This document shows, piece by piece, positions 50,727-57,500 of a stretch of DNA of 64,000 nucleotides; position 1 is the stretch's first letter, and each line of letters starts with the position of its first letter. A program made the position numbers and the translations under genes. The notes under the pieces were generated by a model. That model worked only from the letters and a program-made list of their open reading frames with translations. It was not told where the DNA came from and searched no databases. Source of the stretch: a virus; IMG/VR virus record IMGVR_UViG_3300027779_000028, positions 1-64,000 of that record; one strand, 5' to 3'.

Positions 50727-50840
50727 ATGGAAGATAAAGAATTAACAAGCGATTGTTGTGGAGCATCATGCACACTCCCTGAAATGGGGATATGTCCTGA
50801 CTGCTACGAGCATTGTGAATTTACAACATCAGAGGAATGA
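50727..50840 (+). CDS. Tiny zinc-binding protein, 37 aa
   Basis: ATG 50727 to TGA 50840. Five cysteines and a histidine in a zinc-ribbon-like arrangement: DCCGASC (C10, C11, C15) and GICPDCYEHC (C23, C26, H29, C30). I recognise the CCGA...GICPxCxEHCEf theme as a recurring tiny phage protein. Preceded by an A-rich leader. Confidence 0.7.
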   Translation: MEDKELTSDCCGASCTLPEMGICPDCYEHCEFTTSEE

Positions 50841-50855
50841 ACACATTACCCTTAT

Positions 50856-50883
50856 GTGTACACATTTGGTACACAAAGTGTAC
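50856..50883 (+). promoter_or_regulatory. Triple GTGTAC / GTACAC / GTGTAC element
   Basis: Three alternating 6-mers (50856-50861, 50869-50874, 50878-50883) in the gap between two tiny genes. The middle one can pair with either neighbour, giving two mutually exclusive hairpins, or the set may be an operator. Confidence 0.45.
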
Positions 50884-50933
50884 ATGAGCCGAATAAACAA
50901 CTCAATCGGCACAACAATTAAAATCAAATCAAA

Positions 50934-51008
50934 ATGAATGTAATAATAATAGGCACAATAGCCGTACTACTAGGGTTGTACCTAGAGCACCAAAACTTAA
51001 AACCATGA
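50934..51008 (+). CDS. Possible 24-aa membrane peptide
   Basis: ATG 50934 to TGA 51008 encodes MNVIIIGTIAVLLGLYLEHQ and four more residues, a single hydrophobic span with a polar tail. Its stop overlaps the next ATG (ATGA), as in real neighbours. Small size makes this tentative. Confidence 0.45.
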   Translation: MNVIIIGTIAVLLGLYLEHQNLKP

Positions 51009-51208
51009 CTAGAAAAGCAATTAAATACGCGATGAAGAAGTTGCTCATAATCGAAAACGATAACGACCACGTAACTTTTCACGAGAAGATAGACCAACTA
51101 GGTATATACGTGGAGTTCAGATGTGGTAAAAACGTCAGCATATCAGACGATGAGATATACTACCAAGCGGCAGAATATTTAGACAACGAAAAAAGAGAAT
51201 TAAGATGA
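51005..51208 (+). CDS. Early small protein, 67 aa
   Basis: MTRKAIKYAMKKLLIIENDN, then a beta/acidic part (YVEFRCGKNVSISDDEIYYQ). No family recognised; overlaps the next gene by 4 bp. Confidence 0.55.
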   Translation: MTRKAIKYAMKKLLIIENDNDHVTFHEKIDQLGIYVEFRCGKNVSISDDEIYYQAAEYLDNEKRELR

Positions 51209-51474
51209 CTGATATAGACCAATACAGATTAAATCGTATAGACGAATTAATAGAAAAGAACAAAGACCTACAAAAAACTATCCTTGACTATTCAGCAAGA
51301 GTAAACATGTATGAACTTAAAGTAGGCAGACTAAGACGTAACATAAGTAAACTAATAAACGATGAACCATTCATATGCGGTTCATGTAGAGAACATTGTA
51401 GTGAGTACACTTATAGTGAAGATAGAGATGTAGACGAATGTAATAATTGTAAAACAAGTAATCATGAAAGATAA
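51205..51474 (+). CDS. Coiled-coil plus zinc-ribbon early protein, 89 aa
   Basis: N-terminal coiled coil (NRIDELIEKNKDLQKTILDY; SARVNMYELKVGRL), then a C-terminal zinc ribbon FICGSCREHC ... ECNNC. The ribbon suggests nucleic-acid or protein binding. Overlaps the next NKLIAEFMG gene by 11 bp. Confidence 0.65.
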   Translation: MTDIDQYRLNRIDELIEKNKDLQKTILDYSARVNMYELKVGRLRRNISKLINDEPFICGSCREHCSEYTYSEDRDVDECNNCKTSNHER

Positions 51475-51739
51475 TAAGCTAATAGCAGAATTTATGGGTG
51501 GCTACACTCCATATGAAAGATTTGGAGATAGTACAGAATATTATTACAAAGGAGAGCATATTAATTTAAATGATATGCAATTTAATTCCTCATGGGATTG
51601 GTTGATGCCCGTAATTGAGAACATTGACCACTTACAATATGAGTCCGTGAAAGGCATTGAAGATGCATTATCTACAAGACATATAGGAGACACACACAAA
51701 GCGGTAGTAGAATTTATTAAAGCCTATACTCATGAATAA
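51464..51739 (+). CDS. NKLIAEFMG-family small phage protein (4 of 4), 91 aa
   Basis: MKDNKLIAEFMGGYTPYERF, an EYYYKGEHINLNDMQFN segment, SSWDWLMPVIENI, and THKAVVEFIKAY. The central YHTSWDWL block has become FNSSWDWL. Stop overlaps the start of the 59-aa gene. Confidence 0.75.
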   Translation: MKDNKLIAEFMGGYTPYERFGDSTEYYYKGEHINLNDMQFNSSWDWLMPVIENIDHLQYESVKGIEDALSTRHIGDTHKAVVEFIKAYTHE

Positions 51740-51911
51740 AGAATCTCTAATAAATAGAATAACCCTTCTCGATACGGCTTCTTATAGGCGCAATGCGGAA
51801 GGCAACACATACAAACATGAACCTCCTCAGTTTCGCTCTACGTTATTTGAAGTGTATGATAAACTTAGCGAGGCAGACTTAAAAACCTTACTAGACACAA
51901 GGCTACAATGA
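51732..51911 (+). CDS. Early small protein, 59 aa
   Basis: ATG 51732 to TGA 51911 fills the gap between two genes with 8- and 4-bp overlaps. Reads MNKESLINRITLLDTASYRR, with a conserved-looking FEVYDKLSEADLKTLL helix at the end. No family recognised. Confidence 0.65.
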   Translation: MNKESLINRITLLDTASYRRNAEGNTYKHEPPQFRSTLFEVYDKLSEADLKTLLDTRLQ

Positions 51912-52198
51912 TTAAAATTCACTTCATATCGGAAGATGATGAGAGGTCTTATATAGCATCCTTCAAAGATGAAGATGCATACATCTCTTGTCTTGATGTC
52001 TTTGAGGAATTAGCCTCTAAGACAAACTCAAAAATAGAGGAAACTATATATACTGAAAAGAACCCTACCCCATCTTGGGAGGGAGTAGATAAAATACTTC
52101 ACAAAGGGTATTGGTATGGAAAATATGCAGATTTAAAATGTAAACCCACGCAATTCAGTTCGGTCACCGAACTGAGTTTAAAAAATAAAATCAAATGA
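51908..52198 (+). CDS. Early hypothetical protein, 96 aa
   Basis: Alpha/beta protein starting MIKIHFISEDDERSYIASFK. The last codons run through palindrome copy 9 (read SSVTEL). No family recognised. Overlaps the DnaA-like gene by 4 bp. Confidence 0.6.
   Translation: MIKIHFISEDDERSYIASFKDEDAYISCLDVFEELASKTNSKIEETIYTEKNPTPSWEGVDKILHKGYWYGKYADLKCKPTQFSSVTELSLKNKIK
52156..52174 (+). repeat. Early-arm palindrome, copy 9 (inside coding sequence)
   Basis: CAGTTCGGTCACCGAACTG: outermost pair is C-G instead of G-C, still perfectly paired. It lies in the 3' end of the 96-aa gene, 20 bp before ATG 52195. Confidence 0.9.
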
Positions 52199-52509
52199 GA
52201 AAAGACGAAATTTTTGATATATATGTAAAATCGGTATGTGATAGATATAAAGTCTCCGCTACCGAACAAATATTTAAAAAAAATAAGTATAAAGAAGTAG
52301 TGGAAGCTCGATTTACACTATATTATATATGTTATTGGAGGCCCATGAGAGTTAGTAGTATACAAAAATTTATGGGGGATAACGGATATCATATCTCTCA
52401 TTCATGTATCTTATATGGCATTGCTAAAATGACTGACATAATAGATAAAGATGAAGATTATAAAAAATTAATCCTAGAACTAGAAAGCGATGCGGTTCAC
52501 TTTATTTAA
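52195..52509 (+). CDS. DnaA domain IV-like DNA-binding protein, 104 aa
   Basis: The C-terminal half resembles the DnaA DNA-binding domain: VEARFTLYYICYWRPMRVSS, then IQKFMGDNGYHISHSCILYG, IAKM (compare ...DHSTVxHA). ATPase domains are absent. Such stand-alone domains could bind origin or regulatory sites in the early region. The first of two DnaA-like proteins in the window (see 60321-60716). Assignment moderate. Confidence 0.55.
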   Translation: MRKDEIFDIYVKSVCDRYKVSATEQIFKKNKYKEVVEARFTLYYICYWRPMRVSSIQKFMGDNGYHISHSCILYGIAKMTDIIDKDEDYKKLILELESDAVHFI

Positions 52510-52960
52510 TATATTCGAGCAAGCGCAAGAAGATAAAAAATCTATCAATTTAAACTCACCTCCTTTTAAGGGGAGATTGCTTTATGGAATTAAAATTATT
52601 AGTTGTTATCGTGTAAAGACAAAAGTCCACGAAGTGACTATATTAAACACCCAAAGGGGAGGAAATAGATACGAAGAAATAAGCTTAAATGAGTATGAAG
52701 TGTTCCAAGCGCATGGATGGAAATACGGAGTCTATGTCTTATCTTTGTCTAATTGTAGTCTTAAGATGGATAAAATAAAGACAACATTAGAGTTTGAGGA
52801 ATCACAAGTTCCAAGAAGAGATAAATACATAGAAGGAGCGAAGAGGCAGTTTAATAAAACAAAGTCTTTACATAGCTCTATTACAAATAAATTCAATCAA
52901 TTCAAATTAATTAATCATGACAAATGTCAAATCGGTTTATCAGACGTTATCCGAAATTAA
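52490..52960 (+). CDS. Early hypothetical protein, 156 aa
   Basis: Starts MRFTLFNIFEQAQEDKKSIN within the end of the DnaA-like gene (20-bp overlap) and ends 44 bp inside the annealing-protein gene. Beta strands (LLYGIKIISCYRVKTKVHEV) then helical/basic C-terminus. No family recognised. Confidence 0.55.
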   Translation: MRFTLFNIFEQAQEDKKSINLNSPPFKGRLLYGIKIISCYRVKTKVHEVTILNTQRGGNRYEEISLNEYEVFQAHGWKYGVYVLSLSNCSLKMDKIKTTLEFEESQVPRRDKYIEGAKRQFNKTKSLHSSITNKFNQFKLINHDKCQIGLSDVIRN

Positions 52961-53516
52961 CGTCTCAAAATACATCGACCTTAGAGGTGGGTTAAAGTAT
53001 GTATCATGGGCAAATGCGTGGGCGTTACTACGTCAGCAATACCCAACTGCCAATCGTACTGTGTACGAGAACGAAATCACCGGACTAAATTATTTTAGTG
53101 ATGGAGTAACATGCTATGTTAAGGTAGGCGTAACGGTAGAAGGAGATGAAATCATCGACATGCTTCCGGTAATGGACTTCAGAAATAAGTCTATCTCAGT
53201 AGATAAGCTTACATCTATGGACGTTAATAAAGCTATCCAACGTAGTACTGTCAAATGCATAGCTATGCATGGACTAGGTATCAATGTTTATACCGGAGAA
53301 GATATTCCTGAGCCAACACCTGAGGTTAAGGAGTTACCAATCATGACACCTAAGTCCAAGTCTTGGTCTGCAGTAGAGAAATTTATGGTAACATCTCGTC
53401 ATGAGAAGTTCGACTTTCTTGTTGACCGCATCTCAGCTAAGTATAGATTCACTAGCGCTTCACTATCTAAACTCAAGTCAGTTTATGATGAGGCAAATGA
53501 AGAGAAGAACGTATGA
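52917..53516 (+). CDS. Single-strand annealing protein of DUF1071/Sak type, 199 aa
   Basis: Recombination annealing protein. Pattern: GLKYVSWANAWALLRQQYPT (27-46), NYFSDGVTCYVKVGVTVEGD, MLPVMDFRNKSIS, then DVNKAIQRSTVKCIAMHGLG and INVYTGEDIPEP. This order (YvSWanAWa ... LPVMD...NKai ... ctvKaIAmhGLG...yaGEDlPe) is the DUF1071 theme. It is the first gene of a recombination cassette followed by a RecE-like nuclease and an SSB-like protein. Confidence 0.85.
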   Translation: MTNVKSVYQTLSEINVSKYIDLRGGLKYVSWANAWALLRQQYPTANRTVYENEITGLNYFSDGVTCYVKVGVTVEGDEIIDMLPVMDFRNKSISVDKLTSMDVNKAIQRSTVKCIAMHGLGINVYTGEDIPEPTPEVKELPIMTPKSKSWSAVEKFMVTSRHEKFDFLVDRISAKYRFTSASLSKLKSVYDEANEEKNV

Positions 53517-53653
53517 GTTGTAAGAAGGAGTATACACCCGCAAGTCGCGCTATCTATGTACCTAAAAACATGGACAGACTCAAGGGCTCTCAAGGTCGAA
53601 GAAAGCGCAGAGAACTAGAGCGTTTAGAAAATAAATTAAAGGAGAAAGCATGA
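53513..53653 (+). CDS. Small basic protein in the recombination cassette, 46 aa
   Basis: ATG 53513 to TGA 53653, reading MSCKKEYTPASRAIYVPKNM, then an Arg/Lys-rich helix (QGRRKRRELERLENKLKE). It overlaps both neighbours by 4 bp (ATGA). Probably nucleic-acid binding; unknown family. Confidence 0.65.
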   Translation: MSCKKEYTPASRAIYVPKNMDRLKGSQGRRKRRELERLENKLKEKA

Positions 53654-54399
53654 AAGAAGTACAAGACCACCACGAAATAATCGAAACTCTTAGGGATGAT
53701 AATGAATATTACTCAGGTGTAGGTAGAAATTACCTCTCAAATTCGGACATAGGTAAACTACTAGGTAACCCGAAGGATTTTAGGGTGCCTCAGGACGACA
53801 ATATCAACTTCGCTAAGGGTAGGTACTTCCATCAGATGATATTAGAGCCTGAGAAGGCTAAAAACGTGCGTCACGTGGATGCGTCAACTCGCTCTACTAA
53901 GCTATATAAAAATTTCTTAGAAGAAACTGAACTTCCGTTCTGTATGTTGACTAAAGAAAAAGAAGCGTTAGAAGTAAACGTAAAGACTATGTTAAGTAAC
54001 TTTGAGTTCTATCAAGGTATTCGCGCAGAAGGAAATGTGTATGAGCAACCTGCGATTGGACAAATCAAAGGAGTAATGTGGAAGGGTAAAGCCGATATCA
54101 TTACTGACGACTTTATCATAGACCTAAAAACAACGAGCAACATCGCTGACTTTAAGTGGTCTGCTCGTAAGTACAACTACGATAGTCAATGTTACATATA
54201 CCAAAAGCTATTTGGTAAGCCTCTTATCTTCTATGTAATAGATAAGGGTTCAAATATGCTTGGTATGTTCTCTCCTTCTGAAGATTTTATAGCGAGAGGA
54301 GAAGAAAAAGTTGAGAAAGCTATAAAGGTTCATAATAAATTCTTTGGAGAGGATTCAACGGAAAAAATTAGTGACTATTATATAAACGATGTTATCTAG
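53650..54399 (+). CDS. RecE-like PD-(D/E)XK exonuclease, 249 aa
   Basis: Pattern of phage RecE/YqaJ-type exonucleases: YLSNSDIGKLLGNPKDF (27-44), FAKGRYFHQMILEPEKA, then a catalytic core KADIITDDFIIDLKTTS (about 150-168; D and DLK) and a Q in YNYDSQCYIYQKLFG. It would resect 5' ends for the annealing protein encoded 130 bp upstream. Substrate polarity inferred from family. Confidence 0.8.
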   Translation: MKEVQDHHEIIETLRDDNEYYSGVGRNYLSNSDIGKLLGNPKDFRVPQDDNINFAKGRYFHQMILEPEKAKNVRHVDASTRSTKLYKNFLEETELPFCMLTKEKEALEVNVKTMLSNFEFYQGIRAEGNVYEQPAIGQIKGVMWKGKADIITDDFIIDLKTTSNIADFKWSARKYNYDSQCYIYQKLFGKPLIFYVIDKGSNMLGMFSPSEDFIARGEEKVEKAIKVHNKFFGEDSTEKISDYYINDVI

Positions 54400-54553
54400 A
54401 ATATACAACGATTTAGAGTTATGGGTTCGGAAAGTCCGGATGCAAGATGTAATGGAGATAGAAGTTCCAACTGTCTGCGAATCACCGCACATGAAAAAAC
54501 AAATAATTGATGCGGTGATAATTTATTTGGAGCAAACAATTAAACTTAAGTAA
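54389..54553 (+). CDS. Small protein in the recombination cassette, 54 aa
   Basis: ATG 54389 to TAA 54553, starting MLSRIYNDLELWVRKVRMQD. Mostly helical with a short beta/Pro break (EVPTVCESPHMKKQ). Overlaps the nuclease by 11 bp. No family recognised. Confidence 0.6.
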   Translation: MLSRIYNDLELWVRKVRMQDVMEIEVPTVCESPHMKKQIIDAVIIYLEQTIKLK

Positions 54554-54555
54554 GT

Positions 54556-54846
54556 ATGTCACAAAATGACGACAAGGTTTTTGGAGAAGGTATCTTCTTC
54601 AAACAAAAAGAGAACGCACCATCTTTCGTGATGGGCGCAGTATCAATCAAGGTGGACGAGTTCATACTCTTCCTAAAAGAAAATGTCAAAAAGGGATGGG
54701 TAAATCTCGACTTGAAGGAATCTAAGGGAGGTAAGCATTACTTCCAATTAGACACTTGGGAGCCAAAAGCTAAGACTGAGGACAAGCCATCGCAAAAAGC
54801 TGCGGAAGTTGTGCCTGAAGTAGATACAGACGAATTAGCTTTTTAA
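54556..54846 (+). CDS. SSB-like protein with acidic DDLPF-type tail, 96 aa
   Basis: Globular N-terminus (KVFGEGIFFKQKENAPSFVM, VSIKVDEFILFLKENVKKGW, VNLDLKESKGGKHYFQLD), then a Pro/Glu linker and a C-terminal DTDELAF. The acidic, hydrophobic-ended tail mimics the SSB recruitment peptide (DDDIPF). Genomic place after the exonuclease and annealing protein supports a single-strand-binding role. The OB fold itself is not shown. Confidence 0.6.
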   Translation: MSQNDDKVFGEGIFFKQKENAPSFVMGAVSIKVDEFILFLKENVKKGWVNLDLKESKGGKHYFQLDTWEPKAKTEDKPSQKAAEVVPEVDTDELAF

Positions 54847-54867
54847 GGTAGGGTGTTATTGAGAGGG

Positions 54868-54901
54868 TATGGTATCGTGTCCAAGTGGGTACGATACCAT
54901 A
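54868..54901 (+). promoter_or_regulatory. 11-bp perfect stem-loop downstream of the recombination cassette
   Basis: TATGGTATCGT (54868-54878) and ACGATACCATA (54891-54901) with a 12-nt loop that can extend by GTCC/GGGT. No T-run follows, so a binding site or RNA-processing hairpin is as likely as a terminator. It is the only strong hairpin in the gap 54847-55070. Confidence 0.55.
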
Positions 54902-54966
54902 TCCAAACTCAATTAAATGTCGAATGTCGAATAAAAGAGACCTATACCTACTATATATTTACCATC

Positions 54967-55070
54967 TACATATATTTTTTTCTTGTATACGAGGGTAAAA
55001 AAATCGACATTACTGTCACTTCCTATAATAATCAATTAGTTAACCATCATAAAATCGACATAAAAACGTC
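54967..55070 (+). repeat. Duplicated GACA/TGTC regulatory module, copy B
   Basis: Homologous to 42408-42518: T-run plus CTT, TATACGAGG, A-rich run, GACATTACTGTC (55006-55017), TAATCAATT, CATAAAATC, and GACAT-n-CGTC (55057-55070). It ends exactly at the primase-helicase ATG (55071), so it should contain that gene's promoter/operator or an origin. Confidence 0.65.
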
Positions 55071-57500
55071 ATGGACAAGACACAACCGAATAATATAACC
55101 ATATTTAAGAATATAAGAGAGACCTCAACCCCTTTCCATAGGCATGTTGGATTTGTTTTAGACCGCATCAAAAATGGTGCGAGTAAGGTATTAGTTAAAA
55201 AAATACGTCAGGAGAAAGATAAGTCTAGGCGTAACGAATTAAAGAAAGACCTTCCCGCGATTTGTTTCAGTGGGAGGTTCGTTAAAAGAACGGATAGTTC
55301 CATTAAAGAGCATAGCGGATTTATTTGTTTAGACTTTGATGGGTATACTAAGCAGAGAGACTTAGGTTCAGACAAAGAGAAGCTATCTAAAGACCGATAT
55401 GTATATTCAGTATTCATATCTCCATCAGGAGCAGGACTGAAGGCATTAATTAAAATACCGGATGATGCCACCAACCATGTAAATTACTTCAACTCTCTTG
55501 AGAAGTACTTTAATAACCCACATTTCGATAAGACGTCAAAGAATATCAGTCGTGTCTGTTATGAGTCTTACGACCCTTTAGTATTCATTAATGAGAACTC
55601 TTCTTTATGGACGAAGCTAGATGAGACGCAATATGAAGAGGTAACACTTAAAGACCCTCCAACTATACCTATTACTGATGAGAATAAGATTGTAGACATC
55701 CTAGTTAAGTGGTGGGTAAAGAAGTACCCTATGAGCGAAGGTCAAAGAAACCAACACGCCTATGTCCTCGCTATGGCCTTCAATGACTTTGGTGTATACA
55801 AAAGTTTAGCTACGAGTATACTTCGTCAGTACTCTAGTGAAGATTTTAGTGAAGAAGAGATAGATAGAACCATCAATTCAGCATATAGTCGTACCGATAA
55901 CTTCGGAACGAAGTACTATGAAGATGAAGAGAGGATAAACTCTATCAGTAATCAGCTAAAGCGTGGAGCGTCAAAAAAAGAAATCCGTTCCCAACTAAAG
56001 GAGTCCAACTTGGAGAGCGGAGTTATAGAGGCGGTTCTTAATAGAATTGAGGCAGATAATGAAGCGCAAGTATTTTGGACTAAGAGTGACAAGGGGGTAA
56101 TAAAGATTGAACATATAGAGTTTAAGAGATTCTTAGAGGATAATGGATTCTATAAGTTCTGTCCTGAGGGAGGTAAAAACTATGTGTTTGTTAAGGTGAC
56201 GAATAATCTTATCGACCATACATCTGAGAAAGAGATTAAAGATTTTATCTTAGAGTATCTTCTTGAACTTGGTGACTCTAGCATATACAACTTCTTTGCG
56301 GAGTGCACTCGGTACTTTCGTGAAGAGTTCCTCACGCTCCTTGCTACGATTGACATATACTTTGTTGAGGACACTAAGGACACTTCGTACCTATATTACC
56401 TTAATTGCTCCATATGTATAAGCAAGAAGGGTGTTACCATCATAGACTACATTGACCTCGGAGGGTATGTTTGGAAAGACCATGTCATAGATAGGAACTT
56501 TTCTATATGTGATGTAGGAGATTGTCACTATACTAAGTTTATAGGAAACATATGTGACAATACGAATGAAAGAGTAAGGTCTATGGAGTCTACTATAGGA
56601 TACATGATGCATGGATACAAAAATCTAAGCTACTGTCCTGCTGTGATTCTTAACGATGAAGTCATTAGCGATAACCCTGAGGGAGGCACCGGTAAAGGTT
56701 TATTCATGAATGCCTTAGGACACATGAAGAAATTAGTGGTGATAGATGGAAAGGCATTTGCATTTGAGCGCTCTTTTCCATATCAATTGGTGAGTGCTGA
56801 CACTCAGATATTATGCTTCGATGATGTGAAGAAGAACTTCGATTTCGAAAGATTGTTCAGTGTAGTAACTGAGGGATTGACTCTTGAGAAGAAGAATAAA
56901 GATGCCATTAAGATTCCATTCAGTAAGTCACCAAAGATTGCTATCACCACCAACTATGCTATCAAGGGTGCGGGTAATTCTTTTGCACGAAGGAAGTGGG
57001 ATTTAGAGCTACACCAACACTATAACAAGTACAATACTCCTATCATGGAATTTAAGAAACATTTCTTTGCTGATTGGGATGACACTGATTGGTGTAAGTT
57101 TGACAACTACATGGTGTCATGCTTAAAAGGATACCTCAATACCGGACTAGTAGAGAGTCAGCTTATTAACCATAAAGTGAAGGAGTTAGGTGAGAATACA
57201 AGCCATGATTTCATAGAGTGGTGTGGATTGATTAAAGGTAACGAGGTGAGTTTGTTACTTCAGTCAGATGTTAAGACTTACAAGCATGATATATATATAG
57301 ACTTCATAACTGAGTACCCTGACTATGCTCCTAAAGGAACTGAAACTATTTCTAGAACCAAATTCTATAAGTGGGTAGTATTGTATGCTACGTTAAAATA
57401 TGATGTAATCCCTGATGAAGGAAGAGACTCCCATCGTGGGAGGTGGATTAAGATTTTAAGTGAGCCTAAAGCAGAGATTCAGGAATCATTATTTGCATAA
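55071..57500 (+). CDS. Replicative primase-helicase, 809 aa
   Basis: The N-terminal 200 residues resemble the BT4734/VirE-type primase domain: CFSGRF..., HSGFICLDFDGY (catalytic-type acidic motif), FISPSGAGLKALIKIP and SRVCYESYDP. Residues about 205-290 look like a primase C-terminal region (WWVKKYPMSEGQRNQ). The C-terminal part is an SF3/D5-like helicase with Walker A NPEGGTGKGLF (about 537-547) and Walker B ILCFDDV (about 582-588), then an ITTNYAIKG sensor. Drives phage replication. Stop overlaps the next start. Confidence 0.85.
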   Translation: MDKTQPNNITIFKNIRETSTPFHRHVGFVLDRIKNGASKVLVKKIRQEKDKSRRNELKKDLPAICFSGRFVKRTDSSIKEHSGFICLDFDGYTKQRDLGSDKEKLSKDRYVYSVFISPSGAGLKALIKIPDDATNHVNYFNSLEKYFNNPHFDKTSKNISRVCYESYDPLVFINENSSLWTKLDETQYEEVTLKDPPTIPITDENKIVDILVKWWVKKYPMSEGQRNQHAYVLAMAFNDFGVYKSLATSILRQYSSEDFSEEEIDRTINSAYSRTDNFGTKYYEDEERINSISNQLKRGASKKEIRSQLKESNLESGVIEAVLNRIEADNEAQVFWTKSDKGVIKIEHIEFKRFLEDNGFYKFCPEGGKNYVFVKVTNNLIDHTSEKEIKDFILEYLLELGDSSIYNFFAECTRYFREEFLTLLATIDIYFVEDTKDTSYLYYLNCSICISKKGVTIIDYIDLGGYVWKDHVIDRNFSICDVGDCHYTKFIGNICDNTNERVRSMESTIGYMMHGYKNLSYCPAVILNDEVISDNPEGGTGKGLFMNALGHMKKLVVIDGKAFAFERSFPYQLVSADTQILCFDDVKKNFDFERLFSVVTEGLTLEKKNKDAIKIPFSKSPKIAITTNYAIKGAGNSFARRKWDLELHQHYNKYNTPIMEFKKHFFADWDDTDWCKFDNYMVSCLKGYLNTGLVESQLINHKVKELGENTSHDFIEWCGLIKGNEVSLLLQSDVKTYKHDIYIDFITEYPDYAPKGTETISRTKFYKWVVLYATLKYDVIPDEGRDSHRGRWIKILSEPKAEIQESLFA

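Noticed and set aside
43272-52174. CRISPR array from the repeated palindrome
   Set aside because: Spacing between copies is irregular (about 0.3 to 3.5 kb) and genes lie between them; there are no cas genes.
54853-55098. An 81-aa plus-strand ORF
   Set aside because: It covers the hairpin and the duplicated operator-like module and has AT-driven composition (Tyr/Ile/Phe runs).
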